A stretch of DNA of 64,000 bases from Gammaproteobacteria bacterium (GTDB lineage: Bacteria > Pseudomonadota > Gammaproteobacteria > Ga0077536). The translations under genes and the position numbers were made by a program. Below are positions 36,908 to 45,969 of this stretch, one piece after another. Each line of letters begins with the position of its first letter. Within the stretch, counting starts at the first letter, position 1. A model generated the notes under the pieces. It had not been told where the DNA came from. It saw only the letters and a program-made list of their open reading frames with translations, and did no database searches. Location of the stretch: NCBI GenBank assembly GCA_024235015.1, contig JACKNG010000008.1, positions 62,001 to 126,000 on the forward strand. The letters are read 5' to 3'.

Positions 36908-37569
36908 CGATCGCGCCGCCCGGCTCCGAGGCCGAGCTGATGGCGCGTGCGCAGGCCCTCGCCGGCCTCAGGATCGGCGACCTGGCGCGCAACCTCGAGC
37001 GCCGCCTGCCGGGCGACCTGCGCGGTCACAAGGGCCTGGTCGGCGAACTCATCGAGCTGGCGCTCGGTGCGAGCGCCGGGTCGCGCCCGGTACCGGATTT
37101 CGAGCACCTCGGCATCGAGTTGAAGAGCGTGCCTCTCGGCCGCGACCTGCGTCCGCGCGAATCGACCCATGTCTGCACGGTGGCCGCCGACGATCTCGCC
37201 GGGCAGCGCTGGGCGTCGTCGACCGTACGGCGCAAGCTCGCGCGGGTGCTGTGGGTCGCAGTGGAGGGCGCGCGCGACATTCCCCTCGCCGCGCGGCGTA
37301 TCGGCGCCGCGGTGCTGTGGAGCCCGAGCGCGGCCGACGAGGCCGTGCTACGCGCCGACTGGGAAGAACACATGGAATTGATCGCGACCGGCCGCTACGC
37401 CGAACTCGACGGCCGCCTCGGCACCTACCTGCAGGTGCGGCCCAAAGCCGCCAACCGTCGTGCCCGCATGACGGCGAGCGACAGTAGCGGCGTCAGCGTG
37501 CCGACCCTGCCGCGCGGGTTCTACCTGCGCGCCACGTTCACCGCGCGGATTCTCGCGGCGCAACCATGA
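36904..37569 (+). CDS. mutH: DNA mismatch repair endonuclease MutH
   Basis: A 221-residue endonuclease that nicks the unmethylated strand at hemimethylated GATC during mismatch repair. The catalytic Asp-(x)n-Glu-x-Lys pattern is seen in DFEHLGIELKSVPL (near 66-79), followed by the DNA-contacting region. MutH is mainly restricted to dam-containing gammaproteobacteria, so it supports the taxonomic placement. Coupled on both sides by 4-bp overlaps (glnD and dusA). Confidence 0.95.
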   Translation: MTIAPPGSEAELMARAQALAGLRIGDLARNLERRLPGDLRGHKGLVGELIELALGASAGSRPVPDFEHLGIELKSVPLGRDLRPRESTHVCTVAADDLAGQRWASSTVRRKLARVLWVAVEGARDIPLAARRIGAAVLWSPSAADEAVLRADWEEHMELIATGRYAELDGRLGTYLQVRPKAANRRARMTASDSSGVSVPTLPRGFYLRATFTARILAAQP

Positions 37570-38597
37570 CCGCGTCGGGCGTACATGACGGCGGCACCGC
37601 CTACCGCTTCAGCATCGCGCCGATGATGCAGCGTACCGATCGCCACTTCCGTTACCTCGCGCGCCTCATCAGCCGCCGCGTGCGGCTCTACACGGAGATG
37701 GTCACGAGCGCCGCGATCGTCCACGGTCATCGCGACCACCTGCTCGGCTATGCGTCCGCCGAGCACCCGGTGGCACTGCAACTGGGCGGCAGCGATCCGG
37801 CCGAGCTGGCCGCCGCCGCCGCCATCGGCGCGGACTACGGCTACGACGAAATCAATCTCAACTGCGGCTGCCCCAGCGATCGCGTCCAGGCCGGTGCCTT
37901 CGGCGCCTGCCTCATGCGTGAGCCCGTGCGGGTCGCCGCCTGTGTCGCCGCGATGCGCGCGGCCGTGCCGGCGACACTGCCGGTGACGGTCAAGACCCGT
38001 CTCGGGGTCGACGACCTGTACGACTACGACTATTTCCGCGACTTCGTCGAGCAGGTCGCGGCAGCCGGTTGCACGGTCTTCCAGGTGCATGCCCGCAAGG
38101 CCTGGCTGGCCGGGCTGAGTCCGAAGGAGAACCGCGAAATCCCACCGCTGGAATACGACTGGGTTTACCGCCTCAAGCGCGCGCGGCCGGACCTGACCGT
38201 CGTGATCAACGGCGGCATCACCAGCAGCACGCAGGCGGCGCGCCATGTCGCGCAGGTCGATGGCGTCATGATCGGCCGCCACGCCTACGCCGTCCCCTGC
38301 GACCTGGCCGGGTTCGAGGCCTGCTTGTACGGTACCCCGGCGCCGCTCTCGCGCGCGACAATCGTCGCCGCCTACCTCGACTACGCCGGACGGGAGCTCG
38401 CCCGCGGCGTCGCCCAGCGTCTCCTGCTGCGCCACCTGTTCAACCTCTACCAGGGCCAGCCCGGCGCCCGGCACTGGCGACGCAGCCTGGCCCGGTACCT
38501 CGACGAGGGCGCGGTCGAGCTGACACGCATCGCGGCGCTGGCCGAGCGCATGCCGTCCGGCGCGGGCGTCGCCGGGGCGACCGCGCACACCGGCTGA
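37566..38597 (+). CDS. dusA: tRNA-dihydrouridine(20/20a) synthase
   Basis: A 343-residue FMN enzyme reducing uridine to dihydrouridine in the tRNA D-loop. TIM-barrel motifs FSIAPMMQRTDRHFR, LYTEMV, the catalytic Cys in NLNCGCPSDRVQ, VKTRLGVDD, HARKAWLAGLSPKENR and INGGITS indicate the DusA subgroup. Starts within the mutH stop (ATGA). Confidence 0.96.
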   Translation: MTASGVHDGGTAYRFSIAPMMQRTDRHFRYLARLISRRVRLYTEMVTSAAIVHGHRDHLLGYASAEHPVALQLGGSDPAELAAAAAIGADYGYDEINLNCGCPSDRVQAGAFGACLMREPVRVAACVAAMRAAVPATLPVTVKTRLGVDDLYDYDYFRDFVEQVAAAGCTVFQVHARKAWLAGLSPKENREIPPLEYDWVYRLKRARPDLTVVINGGITSSTQAARHVAQVDGVMIGRHAYAVPCDLAGFEACLYGTPAPLSRATIVAAYLDYAGRELARGVAQRLLLRHLFNLYQGQPGARHWRRSLARYLDEGAVELTRIAALAERMPSGAGVAGATAHTG

Positions 38598-38646
38598 GCC
38601 GCCGGGCTTGCACGCTTGCGGCTGGATGCCGTTCACGCCCGGGCGA

Positions 38647-38652
38647 TATACT
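38647..38652 (+). promoter_or_regulatory. candidate -10 ahead of the methyltransferase-tolC pair
   Basis: TATACT in the 128-bp gap after dusA is a plausible -10, about 75 bp ahead of the next ATG. No convincing -35 is visible at 16-18 bp. Confidence 0.25.
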
Positions 38653-38725
38653 TGCGCGTCCGCCGCGGGTCCCGCCCCGCCGGCCTTCCCTACAACACGA
38701 TGATGCGAAGCCGACGAGACCCGCC

Positions 38726-39385
38726 ATGTCCCTGGATATCGAAACCGCCCGCTTCAACATGGTCGAGCAACAGATCCGCCCCTGGGAAGTGCTCGATCCG
38801 AGGGTCCTGAACGCCTTCTCCACGATTCCGCGGGAGAACTTCGTGCCCGAGGCCTACCGCACCCTGGCCTTCAGCGACACCTGCATCGAGATCGGCCACG
38901 GCCAGACCATGATGGCGCCCAAGGTCGAGGGCCGCCTGCTGCAGGCCCTGAACATCCAGCCCACCGACCGGGTGCTCGAAATCGGCACCGGCAGCGGTTA
39001 CCTCACCGCGCTGCTGGCCAGCCTCGGCGCCCATGTCACGAGCATCGAGTACTACGAAGACCTGTCGGAACGGGCCAAGTCCCACCTGCGCAGCGCCCGC
39101 ATCGGCAACATCAAGCTACACGTCGGTGATGCCATCGACGGCTGGCAGACCGCCGAACCCTACAACGTGATCGTGGTGACGGGCTCCTGCCCGACGCGCC
39201 GCCCGGCCATCGAGCAGCAGCTCGCCATCAACGGCCGCATGTTCGTCGTGCTCGGCGTCGCTCCGGTAATGGAGGCGACCCTGATTACGCGCTTGTCGAA
39301 GGACACCTGGACCAGCGAAAGCCTTTTCGAAACCGAACTCACCCCCCTCATCGGCGCCGAACAGGCGCCCGATTTCGAGTTCTGA
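38726..39385 (+). CDS. protein-L-isoaspartate O-methyltransferase-family protein
   Basis: A 219-residue SAM-dependent methyltransferase of the Pcm family: N-terminal MVEQQIRPWEV, the SAM motif VLEIGTGSGYLTALLASLG and post-motif VTSIEYYEDL. Pcm repairs isoaspartyl residues, but this subgroup, which is usually found just upstream of tolC, starts differently from E. coli Pcm and its true substrate is not known. It precedes tolC by 71 bp on the same strand. Confidence 0.85.
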   Translation: MSLDIETARFNMVEQQIRPWEVLDPRVLNAFSTIPRENFVPEAYRTLAFSDTCIEIGHGQTMMAPKVEGRLLQALNIQPTDRVLEIGTGSGYLTALLASLGAHVTSIEYYEDLSERAKSHLRSARIGNIKLHVGDAIDGWQTAEPYNVIVVTGSCPTRRPAIEQQLAINGRMFVVLGVAPVMEATLITRLSKDTWTSESLFETELTPLIGAEQAPDFEF

Positions 39386-39456
39386 ACATCTGCGACCGGG
39401 CGGAGCCCGATCCGGCGGCGTCTGCGCCGCCGCGACGAGGAACGCGACGCGACCCT

Positions 39457-40830
39457 ATGCCAAAGCTCAGATACAGCCTGCTACTCACCAGCCTGCTCAC
39501 CGTGGGCGCAGTCGACGTGGCCTGCGCACAGACCGACCTGCTCACGATCTTCGAAGCGGCGGAGCAGATGGACCCCACCTATCGCGAAGCCCAGGCCACT
39601 GCACTCGCCACGGCCGAAGGCGTGCCGCAGGCCAAGGCCGCTTTGTGGCTACCGCGCCTGGCGCTCAGCGCCGGTACCAGCCGGGTGCGCCAGGACATTG
39701 CGCTCAAGAATGCTTTCGGCGCGGGTGGCCTGACCTACTACATGGCCCGCAACTACGTCGTCAACCTGCAGCAACCCGTCTATCACCACGACCGCATCGT
39801 GGCGCTGGACCAGGCCGACAAGCGCCTGCAGCAGGCCCAGGTCGAAGTGATGCTCGCCCACCAGGACCTCATGCTGCGCGTGGCCGAACGCTACTTCGAG
39901 GTGCTCGCGGCGCGCGACAACCTGGCGTTCGCCCGCGCCGAGGTGGAATCGCTCCAGCGCCAGCTCGAGCAGGCCCAGCAACGTTTCGAGGTCGGCCTCA
40001 TCGCCATCACCGACGTACAGGAAGCCCAGGCCGGCTTCGACCGCGCCCAGGCGGGCGAGATCAGCGCCCAGAACGACGTCGAGAACGCCAACGAGGCACT
40101 GCGCGAGCTGACCGCGTCGTATCACGACGAACTCATGCATCTCGGTGAAGCGGTCTCCCTGACCCAACCCGAGCCCCAGGACATCAACGCCTGGACCGAC
40201 ACCGCGCTGGGCAACAACCTCGAGATCACGGCGGCGCAGATCGGCACCGAGATCGCAATGGACGAGATCCGCCTGCAGAAGGCCCAACACCTGCCTACGC
40301 TCGACATCGTCGGCAGCCACGGTTTCAGCCGCCAGGGTGGTCGCTTCGGTTCGTCGAAAGTCGACCAGAGCGAGATCGGGGTGGAGTTGAACCTGCCCAT
40401 CTACGAAGGCGGCGCCACCGTGTCGCGCACGCGCGAAGCCGAACACCAGCATCTCGCCGCGGTCGAGCGCCTCGAGCAGGCGCGTCGCGCGGTCCACCGG
40501 GAAACGCGCCAGGCCTATCTCGGCATCACCTCTCGCATCAGCTCCGTCAAGGCCCTGGCGCAGGCGGTGGTGTCGTCGCGCACCGCGCTGGAGTCGACGC
40601 GCGCCGGGTTCGAAGTCGGTACGCGTACGGCCGTCGACGTGGTCGCCGCCGAGCGCAGCCTGTCCGAGGCACAGCGCGACTTCGCGCGTGCCCGCTACGA
40701 CTACATTCTCGATACCTTGCGCCTCAAGAAGGCCGCCGGCAGCCTCGCGCCCGACGACCTGGCGGTCGCCAACTCGTGGCTGACCAGCGACCCGACCGAC
40801 ACCGCCGGCGTGCCGGCGGCCACGAACTAA
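39457..40830 (+). CDS. tolC: TolC-family outer-membrane efflux channel
   Basis: A 457-residue outer-membrane channel used by efflux pumps and type I secretion. Signal peptide (to CAQTDLL), then the duplicated OEP repeat with long helical coiled coils (for example VESLQRQLEQAQQRFEVG, and its second-half echo ALESTRAGFEVGTRTAVDV). No dedicated pump genes lie next to it, so it may be the general TolC. Confidence 0.93.
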   Translation: MPKLRYSLLLTSLLTVGAVDVACAQTDLLTIFEAAEQMDPTYREAQATALATAEGVPQAKAALWLPRLALSAGTSRVRQDIALKNAFGAGGLTYYMARNYVVNLQQPVYHHDRIVALDQADKRLQQAQVEVMLAHQDLMLRVAERYFEVLAARDNLAFARAEVESLQRQLEQAQQRFEVGLIAITDVQEAQAGFDRAQAGEISAQNDVENANEALRELTASYHDELMHLGEAVSLTQPEPQDINAWTDTALGNNLEITAAQIGTEIAMDEIRLQKAQHLPTLDIVGSHGFSRQGGRFGSSKVDQSEIGVELNLPIYEGGATVSRTREAEHQHLAAVERLEQARRAVHRETRQAYLGITSRISSVKALAQAVVSSRTALESTRAGFEVGTRTAVDVVAAERSLSEAQRDFARARYDYILDTLRLKKAAGSLAPDDLAVANSWLTSDPTDTAGVPAATN

Positions 40831-40849
40831 TCACCGCAGAGTACAGCCC

Positions 40850-41431
40850 ATGGCAAATCCCGGGACCAACGGCCCAATCACCAAATGCAACGCGTCGGAT
40901 TCGCTGCTGCTCGTCATCGACATCCAGCAGCGCCTGGGCGATGCCATGCCCGGCAAAGTGCTCAACCGGGTGCTCCAGAACAGCAAGTTGCTGTGCTCGG
41001 CCAGCGACCTGCTCGGCATCCCGGTGGTCAAGACCGAGCAGTACCCGGCCGGGCTCGGCCCCACCCATGCCGTCGTCGCCGATGTCCTGCCGGCGGCGAC
41101 GGTCTCGCTCGAGAAAGTCTGCTTCTCCTGTTGTGACGGCGACGGCTTTGCCGCGGCGCTCGCCGCGAGCGGTCGCCGCCAGGTCGTCCTCGTCGGCATG
41201 GAAGCCCATGTCTGCGTGTTGCAGACGGCACTCGACCTCGCCGCCGCCGGCCACGAAGTGTTCGTCGTCGAGGATGCGATCTGCTCGCGTCGCCTGGAGA
41301 ACTACCAGAACGCCCTGGATCGCCTGCGCCAATGCGGCGTGGTGGTCGTCACCGCCGAGTCGGTGGTGTTCGAGTGGATGGGTACGGCCGGGCACGAGCA
41401 CTTCAAGGCCATCCACGCCCTGCTGCGCTGA
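40850..41431 (+). CDS. isochorismatase-family cysteine hydrolase
   Basis: A 193-residue alpha/beta hydrolase of the isochorismatase-like (YcaC-type) family. The catalytic triad is seen as Asp24 (LLVIDIQQRL), Lys89 (SLEKVCF) and Cys122 (EAHVCVLQT), with the cis-peptide region VGMEAH. Substrates vary within the family and cannot be assigned. It lies 19 bp after tolC on the same strand. Confidence 0.88.
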   Translation: MANPGTNGPITKCNASDSLLLVIDIQQRLGDAMPGKVLNRVLQNSKLLCSASDLLGIPVVKTEQYPAGLGPTHAVVADVLPAATVSLEKVCFSCCDGDGFAAALAASGRRQVVLVGMEAHVCVLQTALDLAAAGHEVFVVEDAICSRRLENYQNALDRLRQCGVVVVTAESVVFEWMGTAGHEHFKAIHALLR

Positions 41432-41455
41432 CTCCCGGCCCGGTACCGTAGATGC

Positions 41456-41485
41456 GCCGCCCGCGGGCGGCTGGCCGCGGGCGGC
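41456..41485. terminator. strong GC hairpin between convergent genes
   Basis: An 11-bp perfect stem (41456-41466 with 41475-41485, GCCGCCCGCGG and CCGCGGGCGGC) and an 8-base loop sit between the hydrolase gene and the convergent glycine-zipper gene. No T-run follows, so it may terminate weakly in either direction or protect the 3' ends. Confidence 0.5.
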
Positions 41486-41504
41486 GGTGGTCCGCGGCGG
41501 TCCC

Positions 41505-42131
41505 TCAGTTGACCGTGTAATTGCGCGCCGTCATGCAGGCACCGTAGGCGCGGTTGTACTCACCGACCTGTTCCATGCGCTGCTGATAGGCCATGTTGGC
41601 CTGCTGCTGTTGTTGCTGCTGCTGGTAATAGGCATCGTTGCTCGGCGGCGGCGGCGCAGGTTGCGCGGCCGGACGGTCGGTCGCCCGCGTCAACAGGCCG
41701 AGGCCGGTCGAGGCGAGCGCACCGATCGCCGCGCCCTTGCCCGTGTTACCCGCGATCGCGCCACCGGCGGCGCCCAGCGCAGCGCCCGTGGCCGCATCTC
41801 CGAGCATGCCGCCGCCCTTGAACATGCCGCCGTTACCGATACCGAGGAAGCCACCGCCGCTGCTCTGCTGGGGTGGCGGTTGATCGCTGTAACCGCTGGG
41901 CGGCGGTGGCGGCGCGGCGGCAGTCGGCGCCGGCAAGGGCGGCGCGGCGCTGGGGTCGAAACCGCTCTGGGCGACCGCCCACTGGTGGCATTCGTAACGA
42001 TCCTGGCCCTGCTGGGCCTCCGTCTGCCCCGCGTTGGGATAAGCGAACGGTTGTTGCGCGCTGGCCGGCTCGAACAGCGCCACGGCGAGCAACGCCGCAT
42101 AAGACACGTGACGGATAACAGGCGTGATCAT
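41505..42131 (-). CDS. exported glycine-zipper (YMGG-like) protein with Gln tract
   Basis: A 208-residue protein with a signal peptide (to ASA-QQPF), a Pro-rich region, a glycine-zipper segment (ATGAALGAAGGAIAGNTGKG) likely to insert in or oligomerise at a membrane, a run of eight Gln near residues 166-173, and a C-terminal motif GACMTARNYTVN. The last part is common in small envelope proteins of this family, whose function is unknown. It is not lipid-anchored as far as can be seen. Confidence 0.78.
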   Translation of the reverse strand: MITPVIRHVSYAALLAVALFEPASAQQPFAYPNAGQTEAQQGQDRYECHQWAVAQSGFDPSAAPPLPAPTAAAPPPPPSGYSDQPPPQQSSGGGFLGIGNGGMFKGGGMLGDAATGAALGAAGGAIAGNTGKGAAIGALASTGLGLLTRATDRPAAQPAPPPPSNDAYYQQQQQQQQANMAYQQRMEQVGEYNRAYGACMTARNYTVN

Positions 42132-42216
42132 GGTGCGAACTCCGGGAACTAGAAACACCGTTGACGGAATTCTAGCAGGAGCCTCGCCGCGAATCGCGAA
42201 CCTGCGCAAGCTTCGC

Positions 42217-43503
42217 TCAGCGGCCTGCCACCGCGTCGGGCGCGCCGAGATGCGCCTCGATCAGATCCATCGTGCGGCGGGTCGCACCGCGGTGTTCGTG
42301 GACCAGGGCCTGCCCGCGCAGGCCTACGCGATCACGCTCGTTGGAGTCGCGCAGCCAGCGTTGTGCCGCGGCGACGAAATCATCCGCGTCGTGCACGACT
42401 TCGAGCGCCCCGGCGCCGATCAGCATCTGGCAGATTTCGGCGAAGTTGTGCGTATAGGGCCCGCACAGGATGGGAATGCCGACGCTGGCAGGCTCGAGCA
42501 CGTTGTGGCCGCCGTAGGGCAGCAGGCTGCCGCCGACATAGGCGATATCGGCAGCGGCATAGAACCGCAGCAACTCGCCCATGGCGTCGAGCAGGTAGGC
42601 GCTGTGCTCGGGTGCGCAGCCGCGCCCACGACTGAACCTGGCCAGGCGATGCCCGGCACCTTCCAGCAAGCCGGCGACTTCGTCGAATCGATCGGGATGG
42701 CGCGGCGCCACGACCACGAGCAGTTGGGCGAATTCCTCGCGCAAGCGCTCGATGGCGTCGAGCAACAGGGCCTCCTCGCCATCACGGGTGCTGCCCAGCA
42801 TCACGATCGGTCGGTTGATGCCGAGTTCGCGGCGCAAGACCTCGGCCTGCTCACGCAGGCTCGGCGGCGGGATGAGATCGAACTTGAGACTGCCCGTGAC
42901 GCAGACCTGGCCGGGCGCCGCGCCCAGTTCGAAGAAGCGGTCGGCATCGCGCTGCCCCTGTGCCGCAATGCAATCGATATCGCGCACCACCGCCCGACTC
43001 AAGGGTGACAGCAGACGGTAGCCGCGCAACGAACGTGGTGACAGGCGCGCGTTGACGAGCAACACCGGGACACCTGCGCGACGACAGCTGCGCAAGGTGT
43101 TCGGCCACAGTTCGGTTTCCAACAGGAGCAGTCCGCGCGGACGCACGCGGCGCAGAAACCGCTGCAGAATCCATGGCAGGTCGTAGGGAAAGAAGCAGTG
43201 AGTGACGCTGTCGCCGAGCATGCGCGTCACGGTCGCCGCGCCGGTCGCGGTCGTCGTGGTGACGACCACCGGCTGCTCGGGCCACGCTTGACGCAAGGCG
43301 CGCACCAGGGGGACGGCCGCCATGCTTTCGCCGACCGAGACGGCGTGCACCCAGATCGCATCGGCTGGCAGGGGGCCACGGTACCAGCCGACCCGCTCGT
43401 GCCAGCGCTCACGCTGGGTGCGGTCACGCAGTCCGCGCCAGACGATGCGCAAGAGCAGCGCGGGCAGCAGCAGGGTGAACAGCGCCGTGTAGAGACCTCT
43501 CAG
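42217..43503 (-). CDS. waaA: 3-deoxy-D-manno-octulosonic acid (Kdo) transferase
   Basis: A 428-residue inner-membrane GT30 enzyme that adds Kdo to lipid A. N-terminal anchor (LYTALFTLLLPALLL), WVHAVSVGES, LLETELWPN and the C-terminal donor site YVGGSLLPYGGHNVLEPA. No ATG, GTG or TTG lies at a sensible position. Family alignment puts the start at CTG 43503, which overlaps the hldD TGA as CTGA, in the same way that ATGA/GTGA overlaps link other genes here. The nearest in-frame TTG would remove most of the membrane anchor. Confidence 0.9.
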   Translation of the reverse strand: MRGLYTALFTLLLPALLLRIVWRGLRDRTQRERWHERVGWYRGPLPADAIWVHAVSVGESMAAVPLVRALRQAWPEQPVVVTTTTATGAATVTRMLGDSVTHCFFPYDLPWILQRFLRRVRPRGLLLLETELWPNTLRSCRRAGVPVLLVNARLSPRSLRGYRLLSPLSRAVVRDIDCIAAQGQRDADRFFELGAAPGQVCVTGSLKFDLIPPPSLREQAEVLRRELGINRPIVMLGSTRDGEEALLLDAIERLREEFAQLLVVVAPRHPDRFDEVAGLLEGAGHRLARFSRGRGCAPEHSAYLLDAMGELLRFYAAADIAYVGGSLLPYGGHNVLEPASVGIPILCGPYTHNFAEICQMLIGAGALEVVHDADDFVAAAQRWLRDSNERDRVGLRGQALVHEHRGATRRTMDLIEAHLGAPDAVAGR

Positions 43504-44447
43504 GAAGCCAGCCAGGAAACGTACTCCCCGACGCCGCGCGCGACGTCTCTGAACCGCGTCGTGTAACCGGTCGAGCGCAACGCCGTCAGATCCGCCTCGG
43601 TGTATGCCTGGTAGGCGTGCAGGAGGTCGGCCGGGAAATCGATGTACTCGATGTCGCCATGACCGCACGCCGCAATCACGCTGCGTGCGACCTGATTGAA
43701 CGTCTCCGCCTGGCCGGTGCCGCAGTTGTAGATGCCGGACAGGCCGGCGTCGAGTTCGGCGCAATGCAGGGTCACGTCGACCACGTCGTCGACATGCACG
43801 AAATCCCGCCGCTGCTCGCCTGCCGCGCACCCGTGCGAAGCGCCGAACAGGCGCACCCGCCCGGTGTCGACGAGTTGCCGCTGGAAATGCCAGGCGACGC
43901 TCGCCATCCGCCCCTTGTGCTGCTCGCGCGGGCCGTAGACATTGAAGTAGCGCAGTCCGACCACGGTCGAGGCCAGCGTCGGCAGACGGGTGCGCACGAA
44001 CTGGTCGAAAACGAGCTTGGAATAGCCGTACATGTTGAGCGGCCGTTCGTTCGCTGGCGTCTCCGCGAACGTCTGCCCGCTCCCGTACACCGCGGCGCTG
44101 GACGCGTAGACGAAGGGAATTCGGCGTGCCGTCGCGTACTCGAACAGGGCGCGCGAGAAACGGAAGTTGCTCTCCATCACGAGCTGGCCGTTCCATTCCG
44201 TGGTATCCGAGCACGCGCCGAGATGGATCACGCGTTCGATCGTGCCCGGCAACTCGCCACCAGCCTCGAGCCGGGCCAGGCACTGGCGCCAGTCGAGGAA
44301 GTCGGCGATGACGCAGTCGGCGAGATTGGCGCACTTGCGGCCGTCGGCGAAATCCTCGACCAGCAGGATGTCGTCGCGCCCGCGCCGGTTGAGCGTGGCG
44401 ACGACATTACTGCCGATGAAGCCGGCTCCGCCGGTAACGACGATCAC
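43500..44447 (-). CDS. hldD: ADP-L-glycero-D-manno-heptose 6-epimerase
   Basis: A 315-residue short-chain dehydrogenase/reductase that makes ADP-L-glycero-D-manno-heptose for the LPS inner core. NAD(P)-binding VTGGAGFIGSNVV at the start, catalytic region YGYSKLVFD with Tyr and Lys, and RYFNVYGPREQHKG. It overlaps hldE upstream and waaA downstream, forming an LPS-core operon. Confidence 0.96.
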   Translation of the reverse strand: MIVVTGGAGFIGSNVVATLNRRGRDDILLVEDFADGRKCANLADCVIADFLDWRQCLARLEAGGELPGTIERVIHLGACSDTTEWNGQLVMESNFRFSRALFEYATARRIPFVYASSAAVYGSGQTFAETPANERPLNMYGYSKLVFDQFVRTRLPTLASTVVGLRYFNVYGPREQHKGRMASVAWHFQRQLVDTGRVRLFGASHGCAAGEQRRDFVHVDDVVDVTLHCAELDAGLSGIYNCGTGQAETFNQVARSVIAACGHGDIEYIDFPADLLHAYQAYTEADLTALRSTGYTTRFRDVARGVGEYVSWLAS

Positions 44448-45880
44448 GGCGCCGGCTCGCGCTGCCCGGCGCGCTCGATGATCGCGCTGGTCGAGCAGCC
44501 CTCGTGATATTCGAGCACGACGACCTCGCCGCCCGCGGCGCGCACCTCGTCGCCGCCGGCGATGTCCTCGACACGGTAGTCGCCGCCCTTGACGAGGACG
44601 TCCGGCGCGAGTTCGGCCACGAGCTGGCGCGGGGTGTCCTCGGTGAACGGTACGACCCAGTCGACGACCTCGAGCGCGGCGAGGACGGCCATGCGGGCAG
44701 CGAGCGGGTTGACGGGCCGTCCGGCGCCTTTCAGCCGCGCCACCGAGGCATCATCGTTGACTGCCACGACCAGTCGTTGACCGAGCGTGCGGGCTTCGGC
44801 CAGGTAGCGTACGTGGCCCTCGTGGAGAATGTCGAAGCAGCCGTTGGTGAACACGATGCGGTCGCCGCGACGTCGGGCGTCCCGGCATGCCGCGAGCAGG
44901 GACGCGCGGTCGACGACGCCGCGTCGTACGTCGGCACGGCGTGCGAGGGCACGGTCGAGTTCGTCGGCACTGACCGTCGCCGCGCCGAACTTGCCGACGA
45001 CGATGCCGGCCGCGGCATTGGCCAGACTCACCGCCTCGGCGAGTTCGGCCCCGGCAGCCAACGCCGTCGCCATCACGCCGCACACGGTATCGCCGGCGCC
45101 GGTGACATCGAACACGTCGTGTGCCTCCGCCGGCACGTGTCGCACCAGCCCGTCAGCGTCGACCAGGGACATGCCGGCTTCACCACGCGTCACCAGGACC
45201 GTACCGACACCGACACGCCCGACCAGGGCCGCGCCCTTGGCCACCAGATCAGCGTCATCCGCACAACGACCGACCACGGTTTCGAACTCGTGCAGGTTCG
45301 GGGTCAGCACGCTGGCCCCCTTGTAGCGCAGGAAATCGCTGCCCTTGGGGTCGACGATGACCCGCTTGCCCGCGGCCGTGGCGCGTTCGATGAACTGCGC
45401 AGCGTCCGCCAGCGTGCCCTTGCCGTAATCGGACAGGACGACGATGTCGCAGTCGGCAAGACGGGCGGCGAAAAGCTCGAGCACCCGCCCACCATACGAA
45501 CCCATGTAATCACGTTCGAAATCTACGCGAACGAGTTGCTGGTGCTGGCTGACGACACGCAGCTTGACGATGGTTTCTTCGTCGTCGACGACGACGAATC
45601 CGGGTTCGATGCCCTGATCGCGGCAGAGCGTGGCAAGCGTCGCCCCCGCGGCATCGCCACCAACGATGCCGACCAGCATGGCCTGGCCGCCCAGGGCAAT
45701 GACGTTGGCCGCGACGTTGGCGGCGCCCCCGACCCGTTCCACGGATTGCTGGACGTGCACCACCGGAACCGGCGCCTCGGGCGAGATGCGTCTGGTTGCG
45801 CCGTGCCAGTAGCGATCGAGGATGAGGTCGCCGACGACGAGCACCCGCGCCCTGGTCATATCCTGCAATTGCCGATACAT
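44444..45880 (-). CDS. hldE: bifunctional heptose 7-phosphate kinase / heptose 1-phosphate adenylyltransferase
   Basis: A 478-residue fusion. The N-terminal ribokinase-like domain (VVGDLILDRYW, GGAANVAANV, DVTGAGDTVCGVM) phosphorylates heptose 7-phosphate; the C-terminal nucleotidyltransferase domain (FTNGCFDILHEGHVRYL) adenylates heptose 1-phosphate. It supplies HldD, encoded by the overlapping next gene. Start ATG 45880 gives the typical MYRQL-type N-terminus. Confidence 0.97.
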   Translation of the reverse strand: MYRQLQDMTRARVLVVGDLILDRYWHGATRRISPEAPVPVVHVQQSVERVGGAANVAANVIALGGQAMLVGIVGGDAAGATLATLCRDQGIEPGFVVVDDEETIVKLRVVSQHQQLVRVDFERDYMGSYGGRVLELFAARLADCDIVVLSDYGKGTLADAAQFIERATAAGKRVIVDPKGSDFLRYKGASVLTPNLHEFETVVGRCADDADLVAKGAALVGRVGVGTVLVTRGEAGMSLVDADGLVRHVPAEAHDVFDVTGAGDTVCGVMATALAAGAELAEAVSLANAAAGIVVGKFGAATVSADELDRALARRADVRRGVVDRASLLAACRDARRRGDRIVFTNGCFDILHEGHVRYLAEARTLGQRLVVAVNDDASVARLKGAGRPVNPLAARMAVLAALEVVDWVVPFTEDTPRQLVAELAPDVLVKGGDYRVEDIAGGDEVRAAGGEVVVLEYHEGCSTSAIIERAGQREPAP

Positions 45881-45969
45881 CGATGTTCCGCGACGCGCAG
45901 ACCCTGACCGCACCGCTCACGCGCGCGGCCCGCTTGGTTTTTCGAGCGCGCGGATTCTAACATAGGGCG

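Noticed and set aside
42217..44334. Long continuous frame extending waaA upstream through hldD
   Set aside because: The upstream part overlaps hldD, which is unmistakable, and has no similarity to known WaaA extensions; it is an out-of-frame shadow.
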